The notes under the pieces are model-generated. The model did no database searches. It had not been told where the DNA came from and saw nothing but the letters and a program-made list of their open reading frames with translations. DNA of 64,000 nt from Triops longicaudatus. Lineage: Eukaryota > Arthropoda > Branchiopoda > Notostraca > Triopsidae. The translations under genes and the position numbers were made by a program. Of this stretch, positions 34,916 through 45,392 are shown piece by piece (position 1 is the stretch's first letter; each line of letters opens with the position of its first letter). The DNA is taken from assembly GCA_022885665.1 (NCBI GenBank), contig JAGQDJ010000023.1, positions 186,001 to 250,000 of the forward strand, in the 5' to 3' direction.

Positions 34916-35191
34916 TTACAAGTTGTGTGTGTTTGTGCTGGCTTGAGTAGGATTAATTTTGGGGCTGCAACTGGCGGCTGCACGAGACACTCTAGAGCAT
35001 GTTAATGAGTTTATAGACTGTTTTCCGTTGGCTAGCAAGGCAACCGGACTGCTGGAGTTTGTCTCGCATAACAAGACAACGGGACCCGAGGTCCATTCAT
35101 TTTCATTGCTTGTCGACTCCACGTCTGCCCAGGGAGGTAACCCGTCGTCGTTGTTTGTGGTAAAAGAAAAAGCCCGAGTAACAAGGTCTTT
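34916..35191 (-). CDS. Candidate terminal exon, Ser/Thr/Asn-rich
   Basis: A strong minus-strand acceptor (TTCTTTTTTCTTAATTAATAG, AG at 35192-35193) opens a phase-0 frame of 91 residues ending TAA 34916. The product is rich in Ser, Thr and Asn with three or four cysteines and sequon-like NSS and NST sites, and about 27% of codons begin with G. That composition suits an extracellular or disordered C-terminal region. No domain is recognised. The exon before it should end in phase 0; I could not place it. Confidence 0.5.
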   Translation of the reverse strand, partial: KDLVTRAFSFTTNNDDGLPPWADVESTSNENEWTSGPVVLLCETNSSSPVALLANGKQSINSLTCSRVSRAAASCSPKINPTQASTNTHNL

Positions 35192-35265
35192 CTATTAATT
35201 AAGAAAAAAGAACAATGGAAACGGAACCTTTCGGGTTCCCAATATAGCAAAGAAATCTCGGCGCC

Positions 35266-35306
35266 TTTTTTTATTTCTTTATTTTTTTATTTCTTTATTT
35301 TTTTTT
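35266..35306 (+). repeat. T-rich 16-bp tandem repeat
   Basis: A 16-bp unit T7-ATTTCTTTA repeated exactly twice plus a T9 tail. It lies just upstream (minus-strand sense) of the exon at 34916-35191. Confidence 0.75.
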
Positions 35307-36078
35307 ACGAAACACGACAAACGAATATAAGCTGCCTTTGCTACTGGCTAATTTCACTATTTCACTAGCAAGTGTGACTGAAAAAAAAACAACACCGAAT
35401 TGATCTCTGTGATGGTAGGAAAACAGACAGCAGTGTTTGCGGACCTGTCTAGAACAGCGGGCAGCTGAAGTCACTTAACTCGGTGAGCGAGTTAAAAATT
35501 GTCTCAGGGATTGCCTTCTGCTTTCATTAGTAAGAGAAAGAATATCGCACCCTCAATTCCTACTAGGCTTGCTTTGCGTATCATAGAAATAAACTGAAGC
35601 AAGTGGGTAAGAACTTCTGCATTAGTAACTTGCCGTGACTTGGCTATATTAGTATACGCATTTACATATCAAGTCCACATGGCGCCCTGTGGTCTGTAGT
35701 CATAGAATATGTGTAAGTCAACCAACGTTTGCTATCCTAAATACGGAAAGCCCAATGCCCCAGACTTTTGTGCAAGAAAAGGGGGTAGTATTCATAAAGC
35801 TGATATGCCTATTTTGAGTTTCCTTGTTTGTTTCCTTGTGACGGTTTTACGTATGCTTTGCTGAGCTCTGACGAAGGGAACACCCGGCCTTTCGCAAAAC
35901 TTGGACTTCAAAACTTTCGGAACATGAGTTAAGCTGCGTTGGCAAAGGATAGAGCAAAGTTTGTGGACAGCCAGAACTACCGGCTTTGACATATGACTCT
36001 ATGAAAGCATCCTTGCTTACAATCCGGTTGCAAATCCCCGACATAAAGCCCCTGAAGCTCTTCTCTTGAAATGTCAAA

Positions 36079-36270
36079 ATGCTTCAAGTGGCTTTCGCTT
36101 TGACAGCAGCGGCAAACGGATCTATATTGGACGAAGAAGAGTTTTTACTGCCCGAAAGCTGTGATAAATACCGTGCCGCGGTGTCACTTGGGCCATATGT
36201 TGAGGCATGCCAATTGAAACACCGAACCAGACACTACCAAAAGCATGTTTGGAGGAATAGGACAGATTAA
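36079..36270 (+). CDS. Candidate 63-aa ORF, acidic
   Basis: ATG with A at -3; about 35% of codons begin with G. The N-terminus is hydrophobic and Ala-rich (MLQVAFALTAAANG), short for a signal peptide but signal-like, followed by an acidic patch (LDEEEFLLPES), two cysteines and a basic His/Arg-rich tail. It ends TAA. It could be a complete small protein or a first exon. No family is recognised. Confidence 0.4.
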   Translation: MLQVAFALTAAANGSILDEEEFLLPESCDKYRAAVSLGPYVEACQLKHRTRHYQKHVWRNRTD

Positions 36271-36350
36271 CGCCTTGCAGAAGAGCAGTTTGTTGCTTTT
36301 AATATGCGACTACGTCCCGTTCTCATAGAGACACTGCCACTTTGAATGAA

Positions 36351-36611
36351 CTAGGAAACTTGGCAGCAGCAGCGAGTTTCCGACTGCAAAAGGTGCCGAG
36401 AGCCTGATGTCTTCATTGTCCCTCGCCATGTTCTCCATTTAGGTGTCAAAGAAAGGAAGAGGACACCTTCCCAGCCTCTGCCCTGCCCGCTGGAAATTCC
36501 GACTATAGGGTCGCGCTTGATTCTTCTTGTGTCCTCGCGTATAAGAACCGTCCAAATTCTCCATTCAAAGTGCCCCCTGTTCTTTTCTGTTATGTTTCTA
36601 TCACCTGGCAC
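36351..36611 (-). CDS. Candidate terminal exon, basic
   Basis: A good acceptor (TTAGTTTCGCTTTCAG, AG at 36612-36613) opens a phase-0 frame of 86 residues ending TAG 36351. It is Arg/Trp/Gly-rich with a CCC triplet near the end; about 26% of codons begin with G. GAAG|GTGTCC inside is a possible donor. It is on the same strand as 34916-35191 and the 38210-38791 frames and may belong to one transcription unit with them, but phases cannot be tied together. Confidence 0.38.
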   Translation of the reverse strand: MPGDRNITEKNRGHFEWRIWTVLIREDTRRIKRDPIVGISSGQGRGWEGVLFLSLTPKWRTWRGTMKTSGSRHLLQSETRCCCQVS

Positions 36612-36854
36612 CTGAAAGCGAAACTAACCCCATAGATCTCTTGATTCCTTTTTCGAGTTCAAGTCCGTGCTCTATAGGTGCACGGAAGTGGAAAGACGCG
36701 TACACACTACGAGCCCAGGAAATGTTGGTTGAATAGGAAGCAAAAGTCTGCTTTCCTTGCGTTCGTCGTCGTCTTACAGGCGAACAATAGCCCTGCCCCA
36801 TATAGTACACGGTTTCTGCCCACCAAAAACCAATGCATTAGGCCTTCTCGCCAG

Positions 36855-37006
36855 CAATACCCATGCCGAATGGGACTGTCACCACAAAGAACGTGTTGGG
36901 GACTGTCGACAAAGTTACTTCGTTGCCTGATGGCACCGTGCTGGAAATCCTAATGGAAAAAGAAATAACGATAATGGCCAGGAATGCTAAATGGGTTCGT
37001 TTTCAA
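36855..37006 (+). CDS. Candidate exon, Val/Thr-rich
   Basis: Acceptor CCTTCTCGCCAG (AG 36853-36854), phase-1 frame, internal ATG at 36863, possible donor CAA|GTGAAT at 37007. About a third of codons begin with G. The product alternates Thr/Val/Gly with charged residues (NGTVTTKNVLGTVDKVTSLP), as in beta-strand-rich extracellular or adhesion domains. It opposes the minus-strand frame at 36601-36810 only upstream. No family is recognised. Confidence 0.38.
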
Positions 37007-38209
37007 GTGAATTTTGCGTCGCTTTTCTTGCCATCTTCTGCTATTCTTCCCCTACCACCTTCTCTTTGGGCTCCGTGAAGGACAAGTTTGCCACAGAAGA
37101 CTAACAACATTAGTAAAGTCCACCGTTTTTTCGTACCTTGTTGGGCCTTTTTTGCCCGCCAAGATAAGTTGAGGCTGTCATTGCCTCGGTGTTGCTTACG
37201 AGAGCTGTCGTGCGTGCAAATACTCCAAAGGGAATTTCCTTGTTCCTTTTTTTGTTCTCACCAAACCTCGTTTCCTTCACTCAGTAAACAAAAAAGTCCC
37301 CCAACAAACTTTAAGTGTCAGGAATCCATGAAATTCTTTCAGGTGATAAGGAGTAAAGAGATTCTTGTGCACATTCAGGCGCGACAAGCAATAATGAACC
37401 AGAGTGTGTTGTCTCTTCTTGTGACAATCACAGGTGTAACAATAAGTAGAAATAGGTTTCAACCTGTGCATAAACTACCTATTGGCGTTAATTTGCGCCT
37501 GTGGAGTAGACGGTTTCGGAAATAAATGGATAACGAAAGAGCAATCACTTCCAAGTTGCAGTTATTTTGAGTGTCCCAAAAATCCACATTTAGGGCCATC
37601 AGCCACGATAGCGTCGGTTCGAAAGTGGCGCGGGGAAAGCTAATGTTGACAACATGCCAAGCAATTGGCACTTTTCTAAGTTATGTTTTGTGTGAATCCT
37701 TGACCTGTTGCTTCGCGTTTATTTCGCATAGATCGTCCATTACATGTACTGTCTATTTAGGTTGTAGAGAGAAAGTAATCTTCTCATGAATTTTTATGGG
37801 CAATTAACTCGCATCCCAGACAGCAAGAGAAAGTGTTTTATTGATTGGGTTAAAAGCTGTGGCGTTTTTGCTTGGAAAATGCGTCTTTGAATTTGATTCG
37901 ACGTTTTTCGTTGGAAGACATAAAGCAATGTCTTACAGGACAGTCTTAAGGTTTATAATAGGGCCGTCTTATGGTAATCAATTAAGGGCCTATAAATCTT
38001 AGCTTTGAACGTTTGTGCTCGCCAGGGATGCCACAAGCACGCTGGAAAGCCATGCATTCGGTCATGCGAAACACACGTTATAATCGAGCAATGGAAATAA
38101 ACCATTCGCGGCTTTACCCCGCCTCCCACCCACCCACGCACGAGTTGAAGACTACTTACAAGCTTAGGAGATTTAAGAACATTTGGACAAGCTGTGCCAT
38201 TCGCTCAAG
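37007..38209. other. No supported gene
   Basis: The 145-codon plus-strand frame at 37088-37525 has only about 15% G-starting codons and is treated as chance. The rest of the interval is unremarkable. Confidence 0.45.
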
Positions 38210-38497
38210 TCAATATTCTTGGGTCTGAGCAGTGGTTGAACCCAACTGTAAAAACCAGGTGGTCTCCTCGCTGCGCACTTTTATCACAGGACTTTTTTCG
38301 CAAACCGTTAAAAACTTACTGGAAAACGGACTGCTGAATGTTGATAGCTTACCCATTGGACGAAATTTAAAAGAAAGCCTTCGTGTTTCGGGCTTATCAC
38401 CGTGATATTGTCCATTTTGCAACTGAATGTCAAGTGAAAGCTTGTACTCGTTAAATGAATAATTAAGTGGTGGTGCGCTCAATGGAGTTGCATGGTA
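38210..38497 (-). CDS. Candidate exon, minus strand
   Basis: An acceptor (CGCAACCTAG, AG at 38498-38499) opens a phase-0 frame of 95 residues ending TGA. It is polar with alternating hydrophobic residues (YKLSLDIQLQNGQYHG) and Ser/Phe-rich turns. Two strong donor-like sequences lie inside on this strand, ATGG|GTAAGC near 38352 and TCCA|GTAAGT near 38306, so the coding part may be shorter. Codon G-start is low (about 18%). Confidence 0.3.
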   Translation of the reverse strand, partial: YHATPLSAPPLNYSFNEYKLSLDIQLQNGQYHGDKPETRRLSFKFRPMGKLSTFSSPFSSKFLTVCEKSPVIKVRSEETTWFLQLGSTTAQTQEY

Positions 38498-38515
38498 CTA
38501 GGTTGCGTTTGTGTG

Positions 38516-38791
38516 TCAGGTTGGCAGTTGTGCAAGGCGATCCTCATCTGACCCATCCCTGCCCATGTTGCCAAAATTCTTTTTTTTTTTTCTTTTCTTT
38601 TTCCTTGCCCCGTTATGCACTCCAGCAGTTAAGTTAGACAGTGGGGATTCTTGTTTGGGGGCTTGGGGTATTTGGTCGTGGCCGTAGGTTAGTACAGGTT
38701 TGGGTCGCCCGATAACACTAATGGGAATCTGAAACTCCTCCATCAGCAACTTCAGCGAACTCAAGGATTTTCTCCCCCCTTCCCTTCCCAA
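38516..38791 (-). CDS. Candidate exon with basic KR cluster
   Basis: Open minus-strand frame ending TGA 38516, with an internal ATG (about 38744) and about 29% G-starting codons. The product has a Pro-rich middle (GHDQIPQAPKQESP), a run of eight Lys/Arg that would serve as a nuclear-localisation or nucleolar signal if expressed, and an acidic end (DGSDEDRL). The Lys run comes from an A-rich tract, which weakens the case. No clear acceptor. Confidence 0.38.
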   Translation of the reverse strand: MGREGGRKSLSSLKLLMEEFQIPISVIGRPKPVLTYGHDQIPQAPKQESPLSNLTAGVHNGARKKKRKKKKNFGNMGRDGSDEDRLAQLPT

Positions 38792-39381
38792 AAGGTTTTC
38801 GGTGTGGCTTCTATCTAGCTGCCATGGTAGATGATCCTCGGTCGTGTTGTCTGGAAACTTGTTGAGTCAATACATCTCTCTTCTTACGCGTTTAGATATT
38901 GTTAAAAGCGTCTGGCTTTCTAATTGCACCGTTGTGCGAGTGAGATTTTTTTTTTCTAAAAAGGGAAGATTGTTCTCAGAAGACTTCCATCAGTTTTTGC
39001 TTCTATTTTTATGTCCGGTTTATTGTTATTTTGAGTAGTAGCAGTTCTTCACCGTTTCTTGTTGTATAATTACTTTTTAGGGCAAATAGAGGTATTCTAC
39101 GATAAATTAAGTTGGACTCTTAAGTTTAGGAAGATAAATATGCTTCACGTATGATTATCACAAGAAAGTGTGAAGGTAAGTTTCCCAGATAAAACCCATC
39201 GGTAAAGGTTTCTGTGAACCCTGCTATTTATATACCTTAGTGCGGTATACGTTATTGATAAGGACGGGTCAGTCCCTAATGCAGAGACGTTGTGAACGCC
39301 CTTCACTGACACGCGACATGCTCTCGCACTTGCACACACTAGTAAAGTAGTAAAAGGGAACCTTTCGCTCCGGCGACGCAA

Positions 39382-39600
39382 ATGCCTCGATTTTCTGGAG
39401 TGCTGTGTGGATGTGTGTGCTTTGCCTCGGAATGGGCTGGCGTTATTTTTTTGTTGTTGCTATCCATATGTTTTACGGTTTATTTATTCAAAACCGCACT
39501 TGAATTGTTTAGACTCCAAGCTTTCGCCTGTAATTCCCTAAAGGAAACGCTAACAGTACCATCCACTGTAGACGCAAAGAAAAAAAGAGTATATATATAA
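39382..39600 (+). CDS. Weak 72-aa membrane-type ORF
   Basis: ATG-initiated frame with one strong hydrophobic segment at residues 19-36 preceded by three cysteines, so if made it would be a small single-pass membrane protein. About 26% of codons begin with G. The stop codon sits in the loop-proximal part of the hairpin at 39586-39614. No family is recognised. Confidence 0.25.
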   Translation: MPRFSGVLCGCVCFASEWAGVIFLLLLSICFTVYLFKTALELFRLQAFACNSLKETLTVPSTVDAKKKRVYI

Positions 39601-39614
39601 TAAATATATACTCT
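39586..39614. repeat. 11-bp perfect inverted repeat
   Basis: AGAGTATATAT and ATATATACTCT separated by 7 bases; AT-rich, able to form a hairpin or cruciform. It overlaps the stop codon of the 39382 frame. Confidence 0.7.
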
Positions 39615-42099
39615 TCGTAGCCTTCGTACTGTGTATCACGAGCCATTAGAATTCAATCTAGCTTTCCGGTTATGGTTTTTGGGTGCTACGTTGGAGAAAA
39701 AACAGGTTTCTAGCACAGGGATTTTCGTTTGAATTTCTTTACTGGGTGTTAAAAAACAATAAGTTGAGCAGGAAACGACCAAGACATAAAAAGAAACGAG
39801 AAAACTGCATAAAAATGAAAACCTCCCCAATCGCGCCAATGGTGCTTGCTATTGTTTCCAGGGTCGGTACCATACCATTAGTGGCCGCACGATTGCCAAC
39901 TTTACCAAATGGTTACTTACCGGTCATCAAGCATTGACCAGACGTGAGAAAGCAAAACGGCATCAGCAAGTAAATTCGCTGTGCGGTCAACCACAGCGTT
40001 TCCCTTTGCGAGATTCACGGCTTTGTTCGCTTCTAGTTTCTATTCTTCGATTTCGTCGACCTCATTTTGGACGTGATTTATACCTTTTAAGCGGACTTAG
40101 AGACAACATAATGCGTTAATCAAGCTTAAGATGGTAGACGTTCAGGTTGCTTTTAACTTTAAGTTGTCCTACAAGTGCTATTGAAAGAACTACATACGTT
40201 TCTGTAACCAACCGTGTTTTTCTAAGTGTAAAGCGGTAAATATTGGAAGCTAATTCCAGCTAGCATAATGGGAGGAAGTAGCTGTGTCATAAAATCAACT
40301 TGTTCGTGTGAGGGCATCAAGAACATATAAGAAGTTTTTTTTTTCTTTTATAGAATATATTATTTTATCCATAATACAAAGCGTGAGCATAACTCTTGGC
40401 TTAGTTAGTGTGCCTAACATAATTACGACATGGAAGCTTGTGGATTCGCACGTCTGTTGTTTTGAAATTTTCCTGGATGACTGGTAACGTATTTTCCCGG
40501 AAATGTGATCGATAAGATAGGTGCAGTGATTTGTTGCCAATCCATGCTGCTCTTCTTTGGCTGGAAATAACTAGATTTCATGATAGATTTTCTCATTAGA
40601 AAAGGGGCCAACATAAATCTTCGTGATCACGTTTCAGGTGAAGGAAAAAAATCAAAGTTTGTGCATTGCTCAAGCGATGAATAGGACAATAATTTCTTAA
40701 GCTTCATGTCATAAGCGAAGTAGAGCAACAGGTTCTCAGGTTACATATGCCGTATTTAATTTCTACACACGTATGGGCAAAGCTTTCTTTCCCCTTATAT
40801 TTTCAACGTAGCCTTGTGGGGCAATCGTCTTTGTTTTCGTCCTAGAAGAGAAAAAAGTGGCTGAGGCTTACGTAGTAAGATTTCATATTTCCAAGCAAAG
40901 AAAGCCATTCTACTCGATTTTCCTTATGCCGAGCCAGAAGAAATTTACCAGCGTTCTATTTAGACTACGAAGTGGGGTCCTTACACGGGAAAGCGTGAAT
41001 ACGTAGGCCTGTACAGTAGGCTACGGAAAATTCCGGATCCTAAAGGACGTTAGCTGTAGTTCGCGAGAAGTTAACCGCATAATTGATTGGTGTATCACCC
41101 ATGAAGAATCGTTTAAGCATGTCAAAGTGTCGGGTAGACGAAGACGATATGCCACATGTAAATTTCCTGTACCTGTGGGGGCGTATAGAATTTTCTCAGA
41201 TCTGACAACTCTATACATGAGAAGAACCTTGTGATGAAGCCGTCAACTGACTTGACTATTCTTCCTCATTTTTCACGCGTGGTGCATCGACATGCGTCAA
41301 CGAACAGTAGAGATCCTGCTCGACAAATTTAATGGTTCGATATCCTCTGTGGGCTGCTTTCGAAGAGACCCAACAAGTTAGGACATTAGTTTCTATTACA
41401 CGTGAAATCTCTCATAAGCAAGGTTATCCCGTTGATTCAAGCCGGGCTGTTCAACACACAGCCCAGGGTATCCGTTAACGCGTATTGAGTGTTGTGCTTT
41501 TACCATGAATTCACTACTCTTTTTTAAGAACTTCTGAAGAATTAAATGCAAAAACTCCGTCATTAGGGAGTGTGAAAACGTACAGCGATAAAAAAAGTAG
41601 CTCTGTTTCTAAACACACGGCTTTTGCGTCAGCTCTGGAGGATAAGTCGCGTAGACATTACAGCGCTTTAGCAATGACATTTTTAGCTACCTAAATTCAT
41701 GAGCTTGGAATGTCTTTGGCCATGTCGTTCTCCTACAACGATTGCAGAACAATTCGCACGCAAAATGCTGAAAGCTCCTGTTCAGTAAGCAATTCCTATG
41801 AAAAAAAAAAAAAAACGCAACGGTAAAAGAGCCACGGTGTACAAGAATAGGCTTAGGCACCGCCACACTTGTCTGCACCTCTTGTCTTCCAAACTTGTTC
41901 GAATTCTTAAAACTATACTTGACTGCGAAAGTGTTGTTTCACTGTATTCCGTCAAAAGTTATTTTTCATGATTACTCTTTAATCCTCATTATTTTTTTTC
42001 CCAGAAACAGAGTTGAATTCAAGGGTAAACTTTCGGAATGCCTAGAAGAGAGATAGAGAGTATGCACTGTGGTGAGCACAAAAATCTAGACAAGAAAAC

Positions 42100-42580
42100 C
42101 ACAGAAGTTGAATCAGGCCTCTTGAGGCTGATTAACCTTCATTAAGTAGTGCAAGAGCTTAAACGATCCGGTTACATGGTGAAAGGTACGCCGGGAAGTG
42201 TAAAATTATAAATTTCAAAATAAGTATAATTCACTACTGAAAGAATAAATATTTCCTTCTGGCTATCATCTTATGTGGTCCGCCTTTACTAAAGGCAAAA
42301 AAGTGTGCCACGAATTCTGTATTGTTCGAAGAAGAATTCAACAGAAAGTCTTATCACGAAAACTGTTTGAATTGCCCATATATTCACGTGATGCTCAGAG
42401 ATTGACAAGCAGCCTGGAAAAGTAGCCAACAGGCAACTTCATTACTTTCAATAGTGGATTACACTTATTTTGCATTGTAACATTCCTTTGCCAACATTCA
42501 CCTTGTAACCGATTGATTTAATCTCTTTCGCCATCTAATGAAGGTACATCAGCATCAAGAGGCCTGATTAGACCTCTGTG
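42100..42580. mobile_element. MITE-like element with long inverted repeats
   Basis: The left end (CACAGAAGTTGAATCAGGCC...) and the reverse complement of the right end (CACAGAGGTCTAATCAGGCC...) match at roughly 75-80% for about 110 bases, including a perfect 15-base core (AATCAGGCCTCTTGA). The 481-bp whole has no coding frame. Long, imperfect terminal inverted repeats without coding capacity are typical of miniature inverted-repeat or foldback DNA elements. No target duplication is evident, so it looks old. Superfamily not assignable from the ends alone. Confidence 0.7.
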
Positions 42581-43761
42581 ATCTTAAGTGGCCATTTTTT
42601 TTTCTCAACACAGTACAACACGTAGTTTGTGATGTGCATTCATCAGAAGTGCTTTATCTATGGCCATTGTCGTCGTCAGACATTGCACAAGCGCATGCAC
42701 TTCTTATTTGACTAAGGATAGAAGTTGCATTTTTTAATGACCATGAACAACGCTTCCATAGCTGACAAGAGGGCTTTAATCAAATGCTTTGGGGGATTTA
42801 AGCTAAAGAAGATTTATTGTTATGAAGCCGTATGCGTTTATGTACAGTACTTACGACTTAAGGGATAGAAGGACATGTCTACTACGCATGATTAAACTGC
42901 AAGTCTCGAAAATTATAGAGACAGTAATGTCCGTAAAAAGAAGGTAATCCATGTGAAGACTGTTGCTATTTTCGAGTTAGCTATTCCCAGCATTTAACCG
43001 CATCCGTTTCTTCTTGAACTGTAGCTCACCGGGTTTTTGATGGATGAAGTTATGCTTTTCTGGAGCTGACGTGTTCCGACCATCTTTGCAAGACTTAGCA
43101 CTTGCAAGCTTCCGCTTCTTTCCGAAGTTTCCTTCGCATTCTGTAGCCTTTCATAGGGGGAGTTGTACAATTGCGTCGCTTACTTAGACCATATTTGTTA
43201 GGGTTCTGCCTTAGTGGAGTGTATCTCAGCCCCTCCTAATGACATTATGCGATTTTTGTTGGCGGCACAGTCGTCACAGATCCCACTCGGGAAGCCCTAC
43301 ATAAAACACCGAACAAGCTTACTTATGCTACTATGGTGTTGGTTTCTGGTTACGCATAGATTCTCGACTACTCGAAGTGAAAACGCAGAAAAGTCCCTGT
43401 ATCAGTAATTTTGGACCTCACATCACGTTGCCCCGAGCCTGGGCTACACACACTAAATCACCGATGCTTGAACATGTGTCAAGTCAACATTTTTTTGAAT
43501 TTGTAATCTTCGAGTGATATCTGGATTCCTGATCTCCTATTACATCCCTTACTCTACTTTGAGGTACTGGCAAACTTGTCTTGAGATTCCACCCACGCAC
43601 TTCATTTCGTTTATTTGTTTTTTGTTATTTCGAAAACGTGCGGCGTCTTTTACGTCGTAAGGAAATTTAAGATGACTTAGAGCATTGCTGTCTCCTTCAT
43701 AATTGGGCTTGCCAGATCTTGTAATAAGAGTAATCTTTTTTTCTTTTTTTTTTAAAGAGGC
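42581..43761. other. No supported gene
   Basis: AT-rich sequence. One weak ATG frame at 43214-43408 has low coding character. Poly-T tracts precede the minus-strand stop at 43762. Confidence 0.5.
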
Positions 43762-44033
43762 TTAAAACGACGCAGACTTTAAGAGGACAGTTACGATACC
43801 CAGAACAAACAATGACAGTAAAATCGTCCCGAAAATGTTTGTTGCTATGCCTTTTTTTTTTCGTTCATTTGGAGGAAGCGCACGGAAGAGTCTGTGGTAA
43901 TAAAAGTACCTAACAACAGTGTTGCTTGGAAAATCCGTTTCCGTTGTTTTGCGTGACAGCAGGTGGATATATGGAAGCCTGTCGCCATGCAAACCGAGGT
44001 ACCGGTTCTCATTATCGGTAAATAAATTGCTTG
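43762..44033 (-). CDS. Candidate terminal exon, C-terminal membrane anchor
   Basis: Acceptor GTGATCTTGGTTCTCAG (AG at 44034-44035) opens a phase-1 frame of 89 residues ending TAA 43762. The last 25 residues form a clear transmembrane helix (NIFGTILLSLFVLGIVTVLL) preceded by a basic stop (NERKKKG) and followed by only six residues, the layout of a tail-anchored or single-pass membrane protein. The part before it is polar with aromatic residues. A second minus-strand frame (43845-44156) overlaps and also looks protein-like upstream of the acceptor, perhaps an alternative exon. No family is recognised. Confidence 0.48.
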
Positions 44034-44825
44034 CTGAGAACCAAGATCACAAATAAGGTCGTCAACAGGGAGGTCACTAGAAAGCCTTTCGAAAAAGGGT
44101 ACACACAGGGACTCCTGATTAGCCGGGGAACATTGTTGTTGAATGTAGGGAGACAAGACGTCGAATGTCGTTAATGTTTAGAATCTCCTTATCTATTTGG
44201 GTGGAAACGGAAAAATTCAATGCGCCAGACAATAAATAGGGACAAATGCTTGTCGAAAACTAAAGGTCTAGACTTGCTCTTGCAAATTTTTTCCCCAGTC
44301 ATGAAATGCGATAAAGAGTTTTTAAAATTAAACTCACGAAGCTATTAGTGTGGAAGATTGCTTAATAGTCTTCTATTATATGTTTTACACAGTGTTTCTG
44401 GAACCAAGTAAACCGCTTGAAGGGCATGTTGATTTAATTTTGTGCGGACTTTTCTGGATGTCTTTTTTGGAAAAAATGAACTGACATGATGAGTTAAAAA
44501 ATGAATTGACATGAAAAATCGTGCACGTCTGCACATGCTGCCTTACCTATCCCGTGGAACGATTCTTTTCCGTCTTGAGTTAAAGATTATTTATAGCAGA
44601 GTCGGCATAATCAAGCATCTGAATCAGGAACGGCGTATCGAAAAGCTGACAGACCAGGACTCCATAACCTCCGCATATACCTGCAAAAGAATACTATTGT
44701 AAAGTTTAAAGCGCTAAATCCTTTTCGGCTATTTGCGCTTTTACACACTTGGAAGTACATTCATGGAGTCCCCTCCAGTTTACCTTTGTTTTCCTGGCGA
44801 ACACTCGAGTCCGGGTTTCTCGCAG

Positions 44826-45007
44826 TCTCTTTTTTTGGAAGACTCACGATCTCCATGATCACAGCACTAACTGAGGAACAGCGGGAGGAAAAGCTCATAG
44901 ACTGGCACTCTCATAAAACCGTTGCTTTTAAAACAAGCAGGCATATGCGTGGCCGCGGTCGTTGTGGCTGTCTCGAATCGCGCGAAGATCGGGATCTGGG
45001 ATCTTGA
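44826..45007 (+). CDS. Candidate terminal exon, acidic-basic helix
   Basis: Acceptor CGGGTTTCTCGCAG (AG 44824-44825), phase-1 frame of 59 residues ending TGA; about 29% G-starting codons. It contains a charged helix (MITALTEEQREEKLIDWHS) followed by an Arg/Gly stretch with two cysteines. A segment about 240 bases upstream (44608-44690) reads similarly (NQERRIEKLTDQDS), possibly a decayed duplicate. No family is recognised. Confidence 0.38.
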
Positions 45008-45121
45008 TCGCGGGCCCTTCAACTTTTAACGAATGTTAAATTCCATCGTCAAACGTGCATGATACATAACAGCTGTTAGATTTAAACTTGATTTCGTAGC
45101 GTGACGCAGAAATTCAATTGC

Positions 45122-45338
45122 TTAGTGTCGAGTAAATAAAGAAAGATTTTGGATGGAGGGCAAGTTGGCTCTTTCATTCGCGAGACCTCTCCAGGATAAG
45201 TTCCTGCGAACTGTTGGCAAACTCAAAGTTGACTCGACACGATGGAGACTCGGTAAACTGACGTTTCGTTCTTCCTCTTCCCCGGCGCCGGAAACTGGGC
45301 CAAGCGATGGCCAACACCCTCTCATTAGCTCTTTCTAA
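45122..45338. CDS. ORF pair on opposite strands, one may be real
   Basis: Two complete ATG-to-stop frames cover the same bases: minus 45325-45122 (67 aa, acidic EEEE near the start, about 27% G-starting codons) and plus 45153-45338 (61 aa, basic, about 25%). Both look protein-like; at most one is expected to be coding. Neither has splice-site support or a recognised domain. Confidence 0.28.
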
Positions 45339-45356
45339 ACAACCATCCTTGGCTAG

Positions 45357-45392
45357 GAAGGAATGAGAGGGTTGCAAAGGAATGAGAGGGTT
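45357..45392 (+). repeat. Short tandem duplication
   Basis: AAGGAATGAGAGGGTT occurs twice, separated by a few bases. A recent local duplication by slippage or repair. Confidence 0.55.

Larger units (their letters stand above)
38792..42099. other. Gene-poor interval
   Basis: It contains a 72-codon ATG frame at 39382-39600 with one hydrophobic segment (GVIFLLLLSICFTVYLF), ending inside a hairpin, and scattered weak frames on both strands. An A-rich run lies near 41800. No gene with two independent lines of support. Confidence 0.4.

Noticed and set aside
37088..37525. 145-codon plus-strand ORF
   Set aside because: About 15% G-starting codons, no ATG near the start, no splice sites, no domain.
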